Under the pieces are notes generated by a model. The model was not told the origin of the DNA. It saw only the letters and a program-made list of their open reading frames with translations, and searched no databases. A stretch of 33,463 bases of DNA from an uncultured Pelagibacteraceae bacterium (GTDB lineage: Bacteria; Pseudomonadota; Alphaproteobacteria; Pelagibacterales; Pelagibacteraceae), in the NCBI GenBank assembly GCA_902534465.1, contig CACAPU010000011.1, positions 1 through 33,463 of the forward strand, given 5' to 3'. The number at the start of each line of letters is the position of its first letter. Positions within the stretch are counted from its first letter, which is position 1. Positions 7,861 through 15,682 of this stretch are shown in pieces. Position numbers and translations under genes: made by a program.

Positions 7861-8689
7861 AAAAGTCTTTAACTTTGCGGCGCAAAGCAGAAAATTTCAG
7901 ATAATGGTTAATACCTATATGAAAAAAGGAGAATATAATTTACCAATACATATGGGTTTTGGACACGAATTTGTTTCCTCTTTAGTAAGGTCAAATTTTA
8001 ACATAAAAAAAGATGTTATCTTATTAACTCATAGAAATATTCATTACACTTCATTATTTTCTAAAAATGCAAAAAAAATTTACAACAATTTTAAAAAAAA
8101 AAATAATGTAAAATACCCAAGTCTAGGTTCTATGAACTTTTTAGATAATCATTCACCAATAAAGTATACATCGAGCATTTTAGGAAATAATTTGCCAGTT
8201 GCTTGTGGCGTTGCAGAGGCGCAAAAAAATGAGAGATCTGTAGTGGTATGTGTCACAGGAGATGGTGCAATTGAAGAAGGTACATTTTATGAGAGTTTAA
8301 TTTTGTCAAAATATTTAAATTTAAGAATAATTTTCTTAGTCGAAAACAATAATTTTTCTATGGCAACAAATATTAAACAAAGAAGATGTGAGATAAATTT
8401 GAAAAAAATGGCGTCTTCAATTGGTTTAAAGTATTACAACTTTAAAAGAGAGAATATTATAAAAAATATAAAAACATATTCTAACGTTGTTAAAAACATT
8501 AGAAAATTAAGTCAACCGGTTGTTTGTGAGTTTGAAGTAAAGACATTAGGAGACATTTTGACAAAAAGTAAAGTTATTCATTATCATCACGGGCCAATGA
8601 AACTTGATTTTGTTGATGATATTCTACTGAGTGATTCAAAAAAAGACATTATTTATTTAATTAAAGATAAGTTGAAAAAATATTTATGA
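7847..8689 (+). CDS. Thiamine-pyrophosphate-dependent enzyme, E1 alpha-like subunit
   Basis: 280 aa. The thiamine-diphosphate motif is GDGAIEEG (138-145) followed by NNN (167-169), with the E1-alpha elements SILGNNLPVACGVA (110-123) and THRNIHYTSL (61-70). Family members are 2-oxoacid dehydrogenase E1 alpha chains, usually about 320-360 aa, so this is a short form. The next gene, overlapping by 4 bp, is the matching beta chain. No lipoyl E2 or flavin E3 gene is in the window, so ordinary oxidative dehydrogenase work is unlikely here. I infer decarboxylation of a 2-oxoacid and transfer of the two-carbon unit to a keto-sugar, as reported for E1-like pairs in avilamycin biosynthesis (from memory). 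Confidence 0.85.
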   Translation: MNIYKKVFNFAAQSRKFQIMVNTYMKKGEYNLPIHMGFGHEFVSSLVRSNFNIKKDVILLTHRNIHYTSLFSKNAKKIYNNFKKKNNVKYPSLGSMNFLDNHSPIKYTSSILGNNLPVACGVAEAQKNERSVVVCVTGDGAIEEGTFYESLILSKYLNLRIIFLVENNNFSMATNIKQRRCEINLKKMASSIGLKYYNFKRENIIKNIKTYSNVVKNIRKLSQPVVCEFEVKTLGDILTKSKVIHYHHGPMKLDFVDDILLSDSKKDIIYLIKDKLKKYL

Positions 8690-9564
8690 TAATCGAAAGT
8701 TTCAGAAAGTTTTTAAAAAATAATGTAAAAAAAAATTCAATATTTTTTGGGCAAAATATCACATTTGGATCTAGAATATCAGGTTTAACAACGGGTATTG
8801 AGAATATTAAAAATGTAAAAATTTACAATACTCAGAATTCTGAGGCAACACTTATAGGGTTTGGTCTTGGTCTTATGTTAAAAAATAAATTTGCAATATA
8901 CTTTGCTAAACAACTTGATTTTTTACTATTAGGTATGGATCAAATTGTGAATACTTACAATTATGTACAATTTAAAAACAAAATTGGATCATTCTCTATT
9001 ATAACTTATATTGTTGATAGTGGTTTTGAGGGACCACAGTCACGATTGCATGCTCTTCAAGAGTTAAGTAGTTTAAGTTTTGTTAATTGCAGATATCTTA
9101 TATTTCCTGATGATATAAATGTTAGCTTAAAACAAATAAAAAAAAAAAATTTTAATATATTTTGTTTAAGCCAAAAAAATTTTAAAAATAAAAATTCTCC
9201 AAAATTAGTAAAACATTTTAAAAATCAAAATATTTTTCAATATAAAAAAGGTAAAAAGGGAACAGTTATTTCTTTAGGATTTTCGTCTTATGAAGCTTAC
9301 AATTATATAAAAAAAAATAATCTAGATGTTGATTTTTTTGTAATAACTGATCCTACTGCGAATATTAAAAAAAATCTAATTGATAAAATTATTTGTAAAA
9401 AATTTGTATACTTGTTTGATGATACAAGATCAAAAATTAAAAATTCAGAAAATATTTTTAAAGATATTTTATTACATGACTCAAAAATTAAAGTTAAAAC
9501 TTTTTATAGAAATGAAAATAAAAATAAGCTATTAGTTAATGATGATAAATATATTTCACAATGA
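8686..9564 (+). CDS. Thiamine-pyrophosphate-dependent enzyme, E1 beta-like subunit
   Basis: 292 aa. The N-terminal pyrimidine-binding domain has NTQNSEATLIGFGLGLML (48-65), where Glu53 corresponds to the glutamate that activates the TPP aminopyrimidine in E1 beta and transketolase. GMDQIVNTYNY and GPQSRLHALQEL (near 115-125) match E1 beta chains. The C-terminal half (KGKKGTVISLGFSSYEAYN onward) looks like the transketolase C-terminal domain, but weakly conserved. Typical beta subunits are about 325 aa. It should form a heterotetramer with the upstream alpha chain. The next gene overlaps by 4 bp, so the pair is embedded in the sugar operon and is not a leftover of a dehydrogenase operon. Confidence 0.8.
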   Translation: MIIESFRKFLKNNVKKNSIFFGQNITFGSRISGLTTGIENIKNVKIYNTQNSEATLIGFGLGLMLKNKFAIYFAKQLDFLLLGMDQIVNTYNYVQFKNKIGSFSIITYIVDSGFEGPQSRLHALQELSSLSFVNCRYLIFPDDINVSLKQIKKKNFNIFCLSQKNFKNKNSPKLVKHFKNQNIFQYKKGKKGTVISLGFSSYEAYNYIKKNNLDVDFFVITDPTANIKKNLIDKIICKKFVYLFDDTRSKIKNSENIFKDILLHDSKIKVKTFYRNENKNKLLVNDDKYISQ

Positions 9565-10325
9565 AGCTTAAAGAGTTTGATTATTTATTTGATCTTAATG
9601 GCTACTTTATTTTAAGAAATGTCATAAATAAGAATGATATAAAAAAAGCCAACCAAAAACTTTCGCAAGTTGAGAAAAAAAAACCAAATGAATTACCCCA
9701 TAATGTTTTTTTTGGAAAAAAGAAAAATGATAAAGATCTTTATATATCAAATATCCTGGAACTAGATAAATTATTTGAAAAATTTGCAGTAAATCCAATA
9801 TTTTTGAAATTAATTAAAAGAGTAACAGGTAATTCTGACTTTTATAGATTAAATCACGCTGTAGCTATGACTAAATTAAAAAAAAATACTTACACATATT
9901 TACATATGGGTAACATGCCTCATCATCCTAAAGTATTCTATTATGTTAAAGATAGAGTTATTTTTTCAAATATCACAAAAATTTTAATACCTCTTTGTAA
10001 TAATACTGAGAAAGATGGAGGTTTTGCAGTGATTCCTGGATCTCACAAATCTAATTTTGTAAGACCATATAATAATAATCCTGAAAATAATAAAAATTGT
10101 CTTGTACATCTAAATATAAATCCAGGAGATGCAGTAATATTTACTGAAGCACTAGCACACGGTAGTATGAAAAATAAATCTAATAAAACTAGAAGAATAT
10201 TAAGTTATATGTATACAGTTAAATATATGCCGGATTGGACCAAATTCAATTTAAATTATTCTGAGGAATATATGAAAAAATCACCACGAAAAGTTAAAAA
10301 ACTTATAAAATTAAAAACAGATTAA
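9561..10325 (+). CDS. PhyH (phytanoyl-CoA dioxygenase-like) family oxygenase with HxG in place of HxD
   Basis: 254 aa. The double-stranded beta-helix region reads YLHMGNMPHHP (113-123), LIPLCNNTEKDGGFAVIPGSHKS near 142-164, and GDAVIFTEALAHGS (189-202). His200 and Arg211 give the distal His-x10-Arg iron/2-oxoglutarate pair. At the first iron site His115 is followed by Met-Gly rather than x-Asp, so the carboxylate ligand is missing at the usual place. A PhyH subgroup with LHGG here exists as far as I recall, so this need not mean loss of function. It may hydroxylate or otherwise oxidise a sugar in the same operon. Confidence 0.8.
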   Translation: MKLKEFDYLFDLNGYFILRNVINKNDIKKANQKLSQVEKKKPNELPHNVFFGKKKNDKDLYISNILELDKLFEKFAVNPIFLKLIKRVTGNSDFYRLNHAVAMTKLKKNTYTYLHMGNMPHHPKVFYYVKDRVIFSNITKILIPLCNNTEKDGGFAVIPGSHKSNFVRPYNNNPENNKNCLVHLNINPGDAVIFTEALAHGSMKNKSNKTRRILSYMYTVKYMPDWTKFNLNYSEEYMKKSPRKVKKLIKLKTD

Positions 10326-10334
10326 TAAATTTTA

Positions 10335-10880
10335 ATGAAAATTAAAAAATATAATTTTTTAAAAGACTATTATCTAGATCTTTCAAAACTAATATCTGAT
10401 TTTGAAAATGATAAATTCTTAATGATTATAGACCAACTAAAAAAACTAAAAAAAAATAATAAGTTAATTCTAGCTGGAAATGGAGGAAGTGCTTCTATAG
10501 CTAATCACGTAGCTGTAGATTTTACAAAAATTGCTGGCATAAGATCAATTACTTTTAATGAGTCAAATTTAATTACTTGTTTTGCTAATGACTATGGATA
10601 TGAAAATTGGGTCTCCCAATCTCTAAAAAATTATGCAATCAAAGGAGATATGTGCATATTAATAAGTAGCAGCGGTAAATCAAAAAATATTATAAATGCT
10701 GCTAAAGAATGTAAAAAAAAAAATATTTTTCTAATAACTCTTACTGGTTTTGATGTAAATAACCCCTTGAAAAAAATGGGAAACATAAATTTATGGGTAA
10801 ATTCTAAAAAATATAATTATGTTGAGATGACCCATCATGTTTGGTTAGTTTCCTTGGCAGATTATTTATCAGAAAAATAA
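10335..10880 (+). CDS. gmhA: SIS-domain phosphosugar isomerase, GmhA (sedoheptulose-7-phosphate isomerase)-like
   Basis: 181 aa, the usual GmhA length. LAGNGGSASIANHVAVDFTK is the GNGGSA phosphosugar loop, followed by LITCFANDYGYENWVSQSL, ILISSSGKSKNIINAA (second phosphate loop) and the C-terminal VEMTHHVWLVSLADYL helix with the conserved His. The acidic residue after the first loop is Asp where E. coli GmhA has Glu65. GmhA converts sedoheptulose 7-phosphate to D-glycero-D-manno-heptose 7-phosphate, the substrate of the HddA-like kinase at 3854. Other SIS isomerases are possible but the GmhA pattern is strong. Confidence 0.8.
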   Translation: MKIKKYNFLKDYYLDLSKLISDFENDKFLMIIDQLKKLKKNNKLILAGNGGSASIANHVAVDFTKIAGIRSITFNESNLITCFANDYGYENWVSQSLKNYAIKGDMCILISSSGKSKNIINAAKECKKKNIFLITLTGFDVNNPLKKMGNINLWVNSKKYNYVEMTHHVWLVSLADYLSEK

Positions 10881-10882
10881 TA

Positions 10883-11869
10883 ATGAAAGCATCATTATTT
10901 GAAAAGCTCACTATAGTTATACCCACAAACAACAGAAACTATACTTTTAAGAGACTAGTAGAGTATTTAAATAGAATTGAATATAAGATGAAAGTTATAA
11001 TAATAGACTCATCGAAAAAAAAAAAAAATACTAAAAACCTTCCATATTTATATTTTTATCTACCAGGAAAAAATGCAAATATAAAAATTTCGAAGATTTT
11101 AAATCAAATCAATACTAAATATGTTGTTACAATAGCAGATGATGACTTTTTTCTTTTAAATGGTTTAATAAAATCAATAAAATTTCTAGAAAAAAATCAG
11201 GATTACATAGGAGTTCATGGAGATTATTACATACATTCAAAAATTTTAGATTTTAAATATTTAAATTTTTACAAATTTATGCCTATCAAATACACAAATA
11301 TAAATTATCAACCAACTAAAGGGAAAAGTTTTGATAGAGCTTTAAAATATCTTGATGGAAAACTCGCGCCTTTAAATTATGCAATGTTTAGAGCAGACAT
11401 TTACAAAAAAGTCTGGAAAATTTCAACTAAACTTAAAAGAGAAGATGTTATCTTTTTGGAATTAATTCCTTGTTTTCTTTTTTATTATCATGGCAACATT
11501 AAAAAAATAAATGAACCATATATTTCTAGAGAAAGATCTTTTAGAGTAAAACCACAAGTAGAGTTCACAGATAACAATATTTATAAAATTGCTCTCAAAT
11601 TTTTATCAAGAGAGATATTTGGTAATAAATATAAAAAAAAGAAAAATTATAAAAAATTAGAAAAAATGTTCATGTCAAAAAGGCTAATAGAAACTAATAA
11701 AATAAACTCAAATAATAAAAGAAGTTTTATTTCTAGAATTTTAAATTTATTTCAAATATTTAAATATTTATTATCTGATAGAACAAACATTAAAAAGGGT
11801 TTAATTTTAAAAACAATTAAAAAATATCCAGAAGTATACGAAGAAGTAAAACAGACACAGATGAGATAA
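10883..11869 (+). CDS. Glycosyltransferase, GT-A/TIGR00180-like
   Basis: 328 aa from the ATG at 10883. A longer frame beginning at 10841 would overlap the GmhA-like gene by 40 bp and add nothing recognisable. LTIVIPTNNRNYTFKRLVEYL near the N-terminus, VVTIADDDFFLLNGL near residue 83 (acidic DDD metal site) and GVHGDYYIHSK follow the TIGR00180-type glycosyltransferase pattern. The C-terminal 90 residues are very basic and may bind membrane lipids. It should add a sugar to the growing surface glycan. Its stop overlaps the ABC exporter start by 1 bp. Confidence 0.75.
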   Translation: MKASLFEKLTIVIPTNNRNYTFKRLVEYLNRIEYKMKVIIIDSSKKKKNTKNLPYLYFYLPGKNANIKISKILNQINTKYVVTIADDDFFLLNGLIKSIKFLEKNQDYIGVHGDYYIHSKILDFKYLNFYKFMPIKYTNINYQPTKGKSFDRALKYLDGKLAPLNYAMFRADIYKKVWKISTKLKREDVIFLELIPCFLFYYHGNIKKINEPYISRERSFRVKPQVEFTDNNIYKIALKFLSREIFGNKYKKKKNYKKLEKMFMSKRLIETNKINSNNKRSFISRILNLFQIFKYLLSDRTNIKKGLILKTIKKYPEVYEEVKQTQMR

Positions 11870-13536
11870 TGTTAAAAATTTTTAAAACTATTGATAAAAA
11901 ATTAAAAAAAAAAATTGTATACTTTTATTTATTATTAATTTTAGTCACAGCTGCAGAATTTACAGCAGTATTCATAATTCTTCCAATTTCGCAGATTTTT
12001 TTTAAAAAAAAAGTCGAATTAAATTTTTTTTTAACTGATTACCTTAATTCAATGAGTTTTGAAAACTTGATTTTTATATCTTTAATTTCATTACTACTAA
12101 TTTTTTTCATTAAAAATCAATTATTAATTTATTTTGCTTGGTGGAAACTAAATTTCATAAACGAATTTGAGGAAATTATATCTTATAGGCTCATTAAAAA
12201 ATATTTATCTAAGGAATATAATTTTTTCTTAAATTATTCCGTAGGAAATTTTAATAATTTCTTAAGTGTTGAGGTATCAAATTTTTCAAGTTCACTCCTC
12301 AATTTGTTACAATTGATTTCCGAAATCGTTATTTTTACAGCAATTGCACTTTTGTTAATTTATCATCAAACTGAAATTACATTTTTCCTCGTTTTGCTAA
12401 TTCTATTTATTGCTATAGTTTCAGGTTATTTTCTAAAAAAATTATCGATTAAATATGGAGAAATTTGGGTAAAAAGTTCAAATAAAATTAATAATTTTGC
12501 TATTCAGTGTTTTAACAGCATCGTTGAAATAAAAGTTTATTCAAAACTTAAATTTTTCTCAGATATTTTTAGAGACTATAAAAAGCAAAATTTATTAGCC
12601 AAAAGAAATACATCGATTATAGGTGAGCTTCCAAAACCAGTTTTTGAATTTATCCTAATAATTTCGTTTGTAATACTTATATATTACTTACTGAAAACAA
12701 AAAACTTCACTGATTTTCCAGAAATTATGTCATTATTTTTAGCAGGCTCTTATAGATTAATTCCTGCAGTATCTCGTTTTTCAACATTGTTTCAAAATTT
12801 GAAAAAAAATAAATATATAATTAATAATTTTATAAATGAATTAGAACTATCAAATTTAGAAGAGAAAAAAGAAAAAACAGTAAAGATAAATTTTGAAAAT
12901 AAAATTGATGTAAAAAAAATTAGTTTTTCTTTTAATAATGATAAAAAAAGAAATAAAATTTTGGAAAATTTAGAATTTTCAATAAAAAAAAATGATTTAG
13001 TTGGTATAGTTGGTAAAAGTGGTTGCGGGAAAACAACATTATTAAATATTCTATTAGGCTTCTTAAAACCTACGAGTGGACAAGTATTATTAGATGAGAA
13101 ATTAAATATTTATGAAAATGTAGAAGATTGGCTTAAAAATACTAGTTATGTTCCTCAAAACCCTGTAATAATAAATGATACCATAAAAGCCAATATATCC
13201 TTATCATATGACGAAGTAGATATTAAAAAATTAGAAAAAAGTTTAAAAGTTTCTTGTTTAGACGAAGAAATAAAAAACTTTTCATCTGGTATAAATACAT
13301 TCCTTGGGCCGGGTAGTGTTAACTTATCTGGGGGTCAGAAGCAGAGAATTTCTATTGCAAGAGCAATTTATAAGGATAGTGAGGTTATTTTATTAGATGA
13401 GCCGACTAGCGCATTAGATAGAATGACAGAGGAAAAAATTATAGAAAATCTATTAAAATTGGAAGATAAAACAATAATTATGGTTACACATAAAACAGAA
13501 CTTCTCAAAAAGTTTAATAAAATTATCGAGCTCTAA
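11869..13536 (+). CDS. ABC exporter, fused permease and ATPase (lipid-linked oligosaccharide flippase type)
   Basis: 555 aa. Residues 1 to about 310 contain several hydrophobic spans (for example IVYFYLLLILVTAAEF and LIFISLISLLLIFFI). The ATPase follows: Walker A GKSGCGKTT (about 382), Q-loop YVPQNP (about 428), signature LSGGQKQRISIARA (about 485), Walker B VILLDEPTSALD (about 505) and H-loop VTHKTE (about 540). The half-transporter form is that of MsbA/PglK-like exporters, so it likely works as a homodimer at the inner membrane, flipping lipid-linked glycan. It is the only transporter in the window. It sits between a glycosyltransferase and the ColD-like gene. Confidence 0.9.
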   Translation: MLKIFKTIDKKLKKKIVYFYLLLILVTAAEFTAVFIILPISQIFFKKKVELNFFLTDYLNSMSFENLIFISLISLLLIFFIKNQLLIYFAWWKLNFINEFEEIISYRLIKKYLSKEYNFFLNYSVGNFNNFLSVEVSNFSSSLLNLLQLISEIVIFTAIALLLIYHQTEITFFLVLLILFIAIVSGYFLKKLSIKYGEIWVKSSNKINNFAIQCFNSIVEIKVYSKLKFFSDIFRDYKKQNLLAKRNTSIIGELPKPVFEFILIISFVILIYYLLKTKNFTDFPEIMSLFLAGSYRLIPAVSRFSTLFQNLKKNKYIINNFINELELSNLEEKKEKTVKINFENKIDVKKISFSFNNDKKRNKILENLEFSIKKNDLVGIVGKSGCGKTTLLNILLGFLKPTSGQVLLDEKLNIYENVEDWLKNTSYVPQNPVIINDTIKANISLSYDEVDIKKLEKSLKVSCLDEEIKNFSSGINTFLGPGSVNLSGGQKQRISIARAIYKDSEVILLDEPTSALDRMTEEKIIENLLKLEDKTIIMVTHKTELLKKFNKIIEL

Positions 13537-13537
13537 T

Positions 13538-14722
13538 ATGAATAGATTCAATTTTCCATTAATGAAAAATAATATTACAAAAAGAGACAAAAGCTCTTTA
13601 ATAAAATATCTAAAAACAACAGAAAATTTTACTCAAGGGAAATTAGTAAAAAAATTTGAAAATTATTGGTCAAAATGGCTAGGTGTCAAATATAGTGTCT
13701 TTGTTAATTCTGGCTCCTCAGCAAATTTACTTTCTTTACAACTTTTAAAATTAAAATATCCAAAAGGAGGAAAGGTAATTGTTCCAACTTTGACTTGGTC
13801 ATCTGATATCGCATCAATCATTCACTCAGGTTTTGAACCAGTATTTGTGGACATAAATTTAGAAAATCTAGGGATGAATATTGATCAAATTATATCAAAA
13901 ATTGACAAAGATACTAAGGCTGTCTTTATTAGTTATATATTAGGTTTTAATTGTATAAATAATAAACTTTTACATTACTTAAAAAGGAAAAAAATCTTTC
14001 TCATTGAGGACGTATGTGAGTCTCATGGAGCTAAATATAATAATAAAAAATTAGGAACTCTTGGCTGGTCTTCTAACTTTTCTTTTTATTATGCTCATCA
14101 TATGAGCACAATAGAAGGAGGGATGATATCAACAAATAGTAAGGATAATTATTATAAATTACTAATGTTAAGATCTCATGGTTTAATTAGAGAAGTAAAA
14201 GATATTGAATTCCAAAAAAAATTTATTAAAAAAAATAAATTCATAAACTCCCAATTTATTTTTGAAATACCGGGTTTCAATTTGAGAAACACAGAAATTG
14301 GAGCATGTTTAGGATTATCCCAACTTAAAAGGCTAGATAAAAATATTAAAATAAGAAATAAAAACTTTATAAAATTTCTCTCATTATTAGATAAAAATTA
14401 TTTTTTTACTGATTACTTTATTAAAGGTATGAGTAATTATGCTTTTAACGTAATTTTAAAAAAAAAAAATTCTAAACTTTTTTTTAAAATATTAAAACAA
14501 TTAGACAAATATAAAATCGAATACAGACTAGGCAGTGCCGGCGGAGGCAACCAACTCAGGCAGCCTTATGTAAGAAAAATGAAACTTAAAAATAAATTAA
14601 CAAAATTTCCAAACGTAGAACATGTACATAAATATTGCTTTTATATTGGAAATTATCCAGATTTAAAAACTAAGGATATAATAAAAATTTGCAAAATAAT
14701 TAATGATTCAGTGAAAATTTAA
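13538..14722 (+). CDS. ColD-like PLP-dependent 4-keto-6-deoxy-sugar 3-dehydratase
   Basis: 394 aa, DegT/DnrJ fold. NSGSSANLLSLQLL (57-70), PTLTWSSDIASIIHSG (83-98) and LIEDVCESHGA (155-165) bind PLP. Where aminotransferases have the Schiff-base lysine, this has YYAHHMSTIEGGM (184-196) with His188, the same substitution and number as in GDP-4-keto-6-deoxymannose 3-dehydratase (ColD, 388 aa) of the colitose pathway. The cysteine cluster of the iron-sulfur E1 dehydrases (a CxC element) is absent, so it should work without a reductase partner. It would make a 4-keto-3,6-dideoxy sugar. The GMD-like dehydratase at 2841 can supply the substrate. Confidence 0.85.
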   Translation: MNRFNFPLMKNNITKRDKSSLIKYLKTTENFTQGKLVKKFENYWSKWLGVKYSVFVNSGSSANLLSLQLLKLKYPKGGKVIVPTLTWSSDIASIIHSGFEPVFVDINLENLGMNIDQIISKIDKDTKAVFISYILGFNCINNKLLHYLKRKKIFLIEDVCESHGAKYNNKKLGTLGWSSNFSFYYAHHMSTIEGGMISTNSKDNYYKLLMLRSHGLIREVKDIEFQKKFIKKNKFINSQFIFEIPGFNLRNTEIGACLGLSQLKRLDKNIKIRNKNFIKFLSLLDKNYFFTDYFIKGMSNYAFNVILKKKNSKLFFKILKQLDKYKIEYRLGSAGGGNQLRQPYVRKMKLKNKLTKFPNVEHVHKYCFYIGNYPDLKTKDIIKICKIINDSVKI

Positions 14723-14734
14723 AACACCTTTATA

Positions 14735-15682
14735 ATGAGTAATTTAAAAACATTTCATGTAGGTTTTATTGGATCTGGTAAGACTGCTTCAGAGCATGCC
14801 AAAGTGATTAAAAAGTTTAAAAAATATTATTTAAAATCAGTATTTAGTAAAACAAAAAAAAATGCAAAAAAATTTGCAAAAGTATTTAAAATTCAAAATT
14901 ATTATGATGATATAAATCTTTTTTTAAAAAAGAAATATGATTTACTAATCATTTGTCTGCCACCTGATAAGTTATTCAATGTGTTAATAAAAATTATGAA
15001 AACTGATTCAAATATATTTATTGAAAAGCCTTTAGGTTTAAATTTTAGTGAAGCAAATAAGATTTGTAAAATTTACAAAAATAAAAAATTAAAATTTTTT
15101 GTCGGTTACAATAGAAGATTTTTAGGAAGCGTATTAAAATTAAAAGAAAAAATCTTCAAATCAAAAAATAAACTATTTCTTTATGTTCAAGATCAACAAG
15201 ATACTAATATTGCAAAAAAATATGGTCATAATAATAAGGTAATCAAATATTGGATGTATGCTAATTCCATACATACAATCGATTTAATGAGTTTTTTTTT
15301 AAGAGGAAACCCAATTAAATTTGAAAATAAAAATATTTTAAAAAATAAAAAGAAAGTTATCACTTCAAAAATATTATTTTCGAGTGGTGATCAAGCAAGA
15401 TATGTGTCTTATTGGAACATTCCAGCAAATTGGAAAATTAATATATCGAGTCAAAATTCTTTTTTTCAATTAAACCCACTCGAAAAATTAGAAATAAATA
15501 AAAATGGAAAAAATAAATTATTTACAAACTTTGTTTATGATAGAAGATTTAAACCAGGTTTTTATCGTCAATTTGAAGAAATAGATAAAGCACTTAAAAA
15601 TAAAAAAAATTGTGCAGTTACTCTATTTGATGCTATAAAAAGCGTACAAGTTACAAAGAAGATTTATGAAAAATCTAAATAA
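14735..15682 (+). CDS. Gfo/Idh/MocA-family NAD(P)-dependent oxidoreductase
   Basis: 315 aa. Rossmann N-terminus HVGFIGSGKTASEHAKVIKK, then IICLPPD, NIFIEKPLG (the EKP motif, catalytic Lys) and VGYNRRFLG. YANSIHTIDLMSFF carries the His-x-x-Asp active-site element near residue 175. Such enzymes oxidise or reduce ring hydroxyls of sugars or sugar nucleotides. It follows the ColD-like gene by 12 bp and overlaps the PseB-like gene by 17 bp. Possible roles include C3 or C2 oxidation of a sugar nucleotide before transamination. The substrate is not evident. Confidence 0.85.
   Translation: MSNLKTFHVGFIGSGKTASEHAKVIKKFKKYYLKSVFSKTKKNAKKFAKVFKIQNYYDDINLFLKKKYDLLIICLPPDKLFNVLIKIMKTDSNIFIEKPLGLNFSEANKICKIYKNKKLKFFVGYNRRFLGSVLKLKEKIFKSKNKLFLYVQDQQDTNIAKKYGHNNKVIKYWMYANSIHTIDLMSFFLRGNPIKFENKNILKNKKKVITSKILFSSGDQARYVSYWNIPANWKINISSQNSFFQLNPLEKLEINKNGKNKLFTNFVYDRRFKPGFYRQFEEIDKALKNKKNCAVTLFDAIKSVQVTKKIYEKSK

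Noticed and set aside
7847..9564. Pyruvate or branched-chain 2-oxoacid dehydrogenase operon
   Set aside because: There is no lipoyl acyltransferase or dihydrolipoyl dehydrogenase, both chains are short, and flanking genes with 4-14 bp overlaps are sugar enzymes.
9561..10325. Firm call of an iron-dependent halogenase
   Set aside because: HxG alone is not enough. A PhyH subgroup with LHGG also lacks the Asp, and the surrounding motifs resemble that subgroup more than known halogenases.
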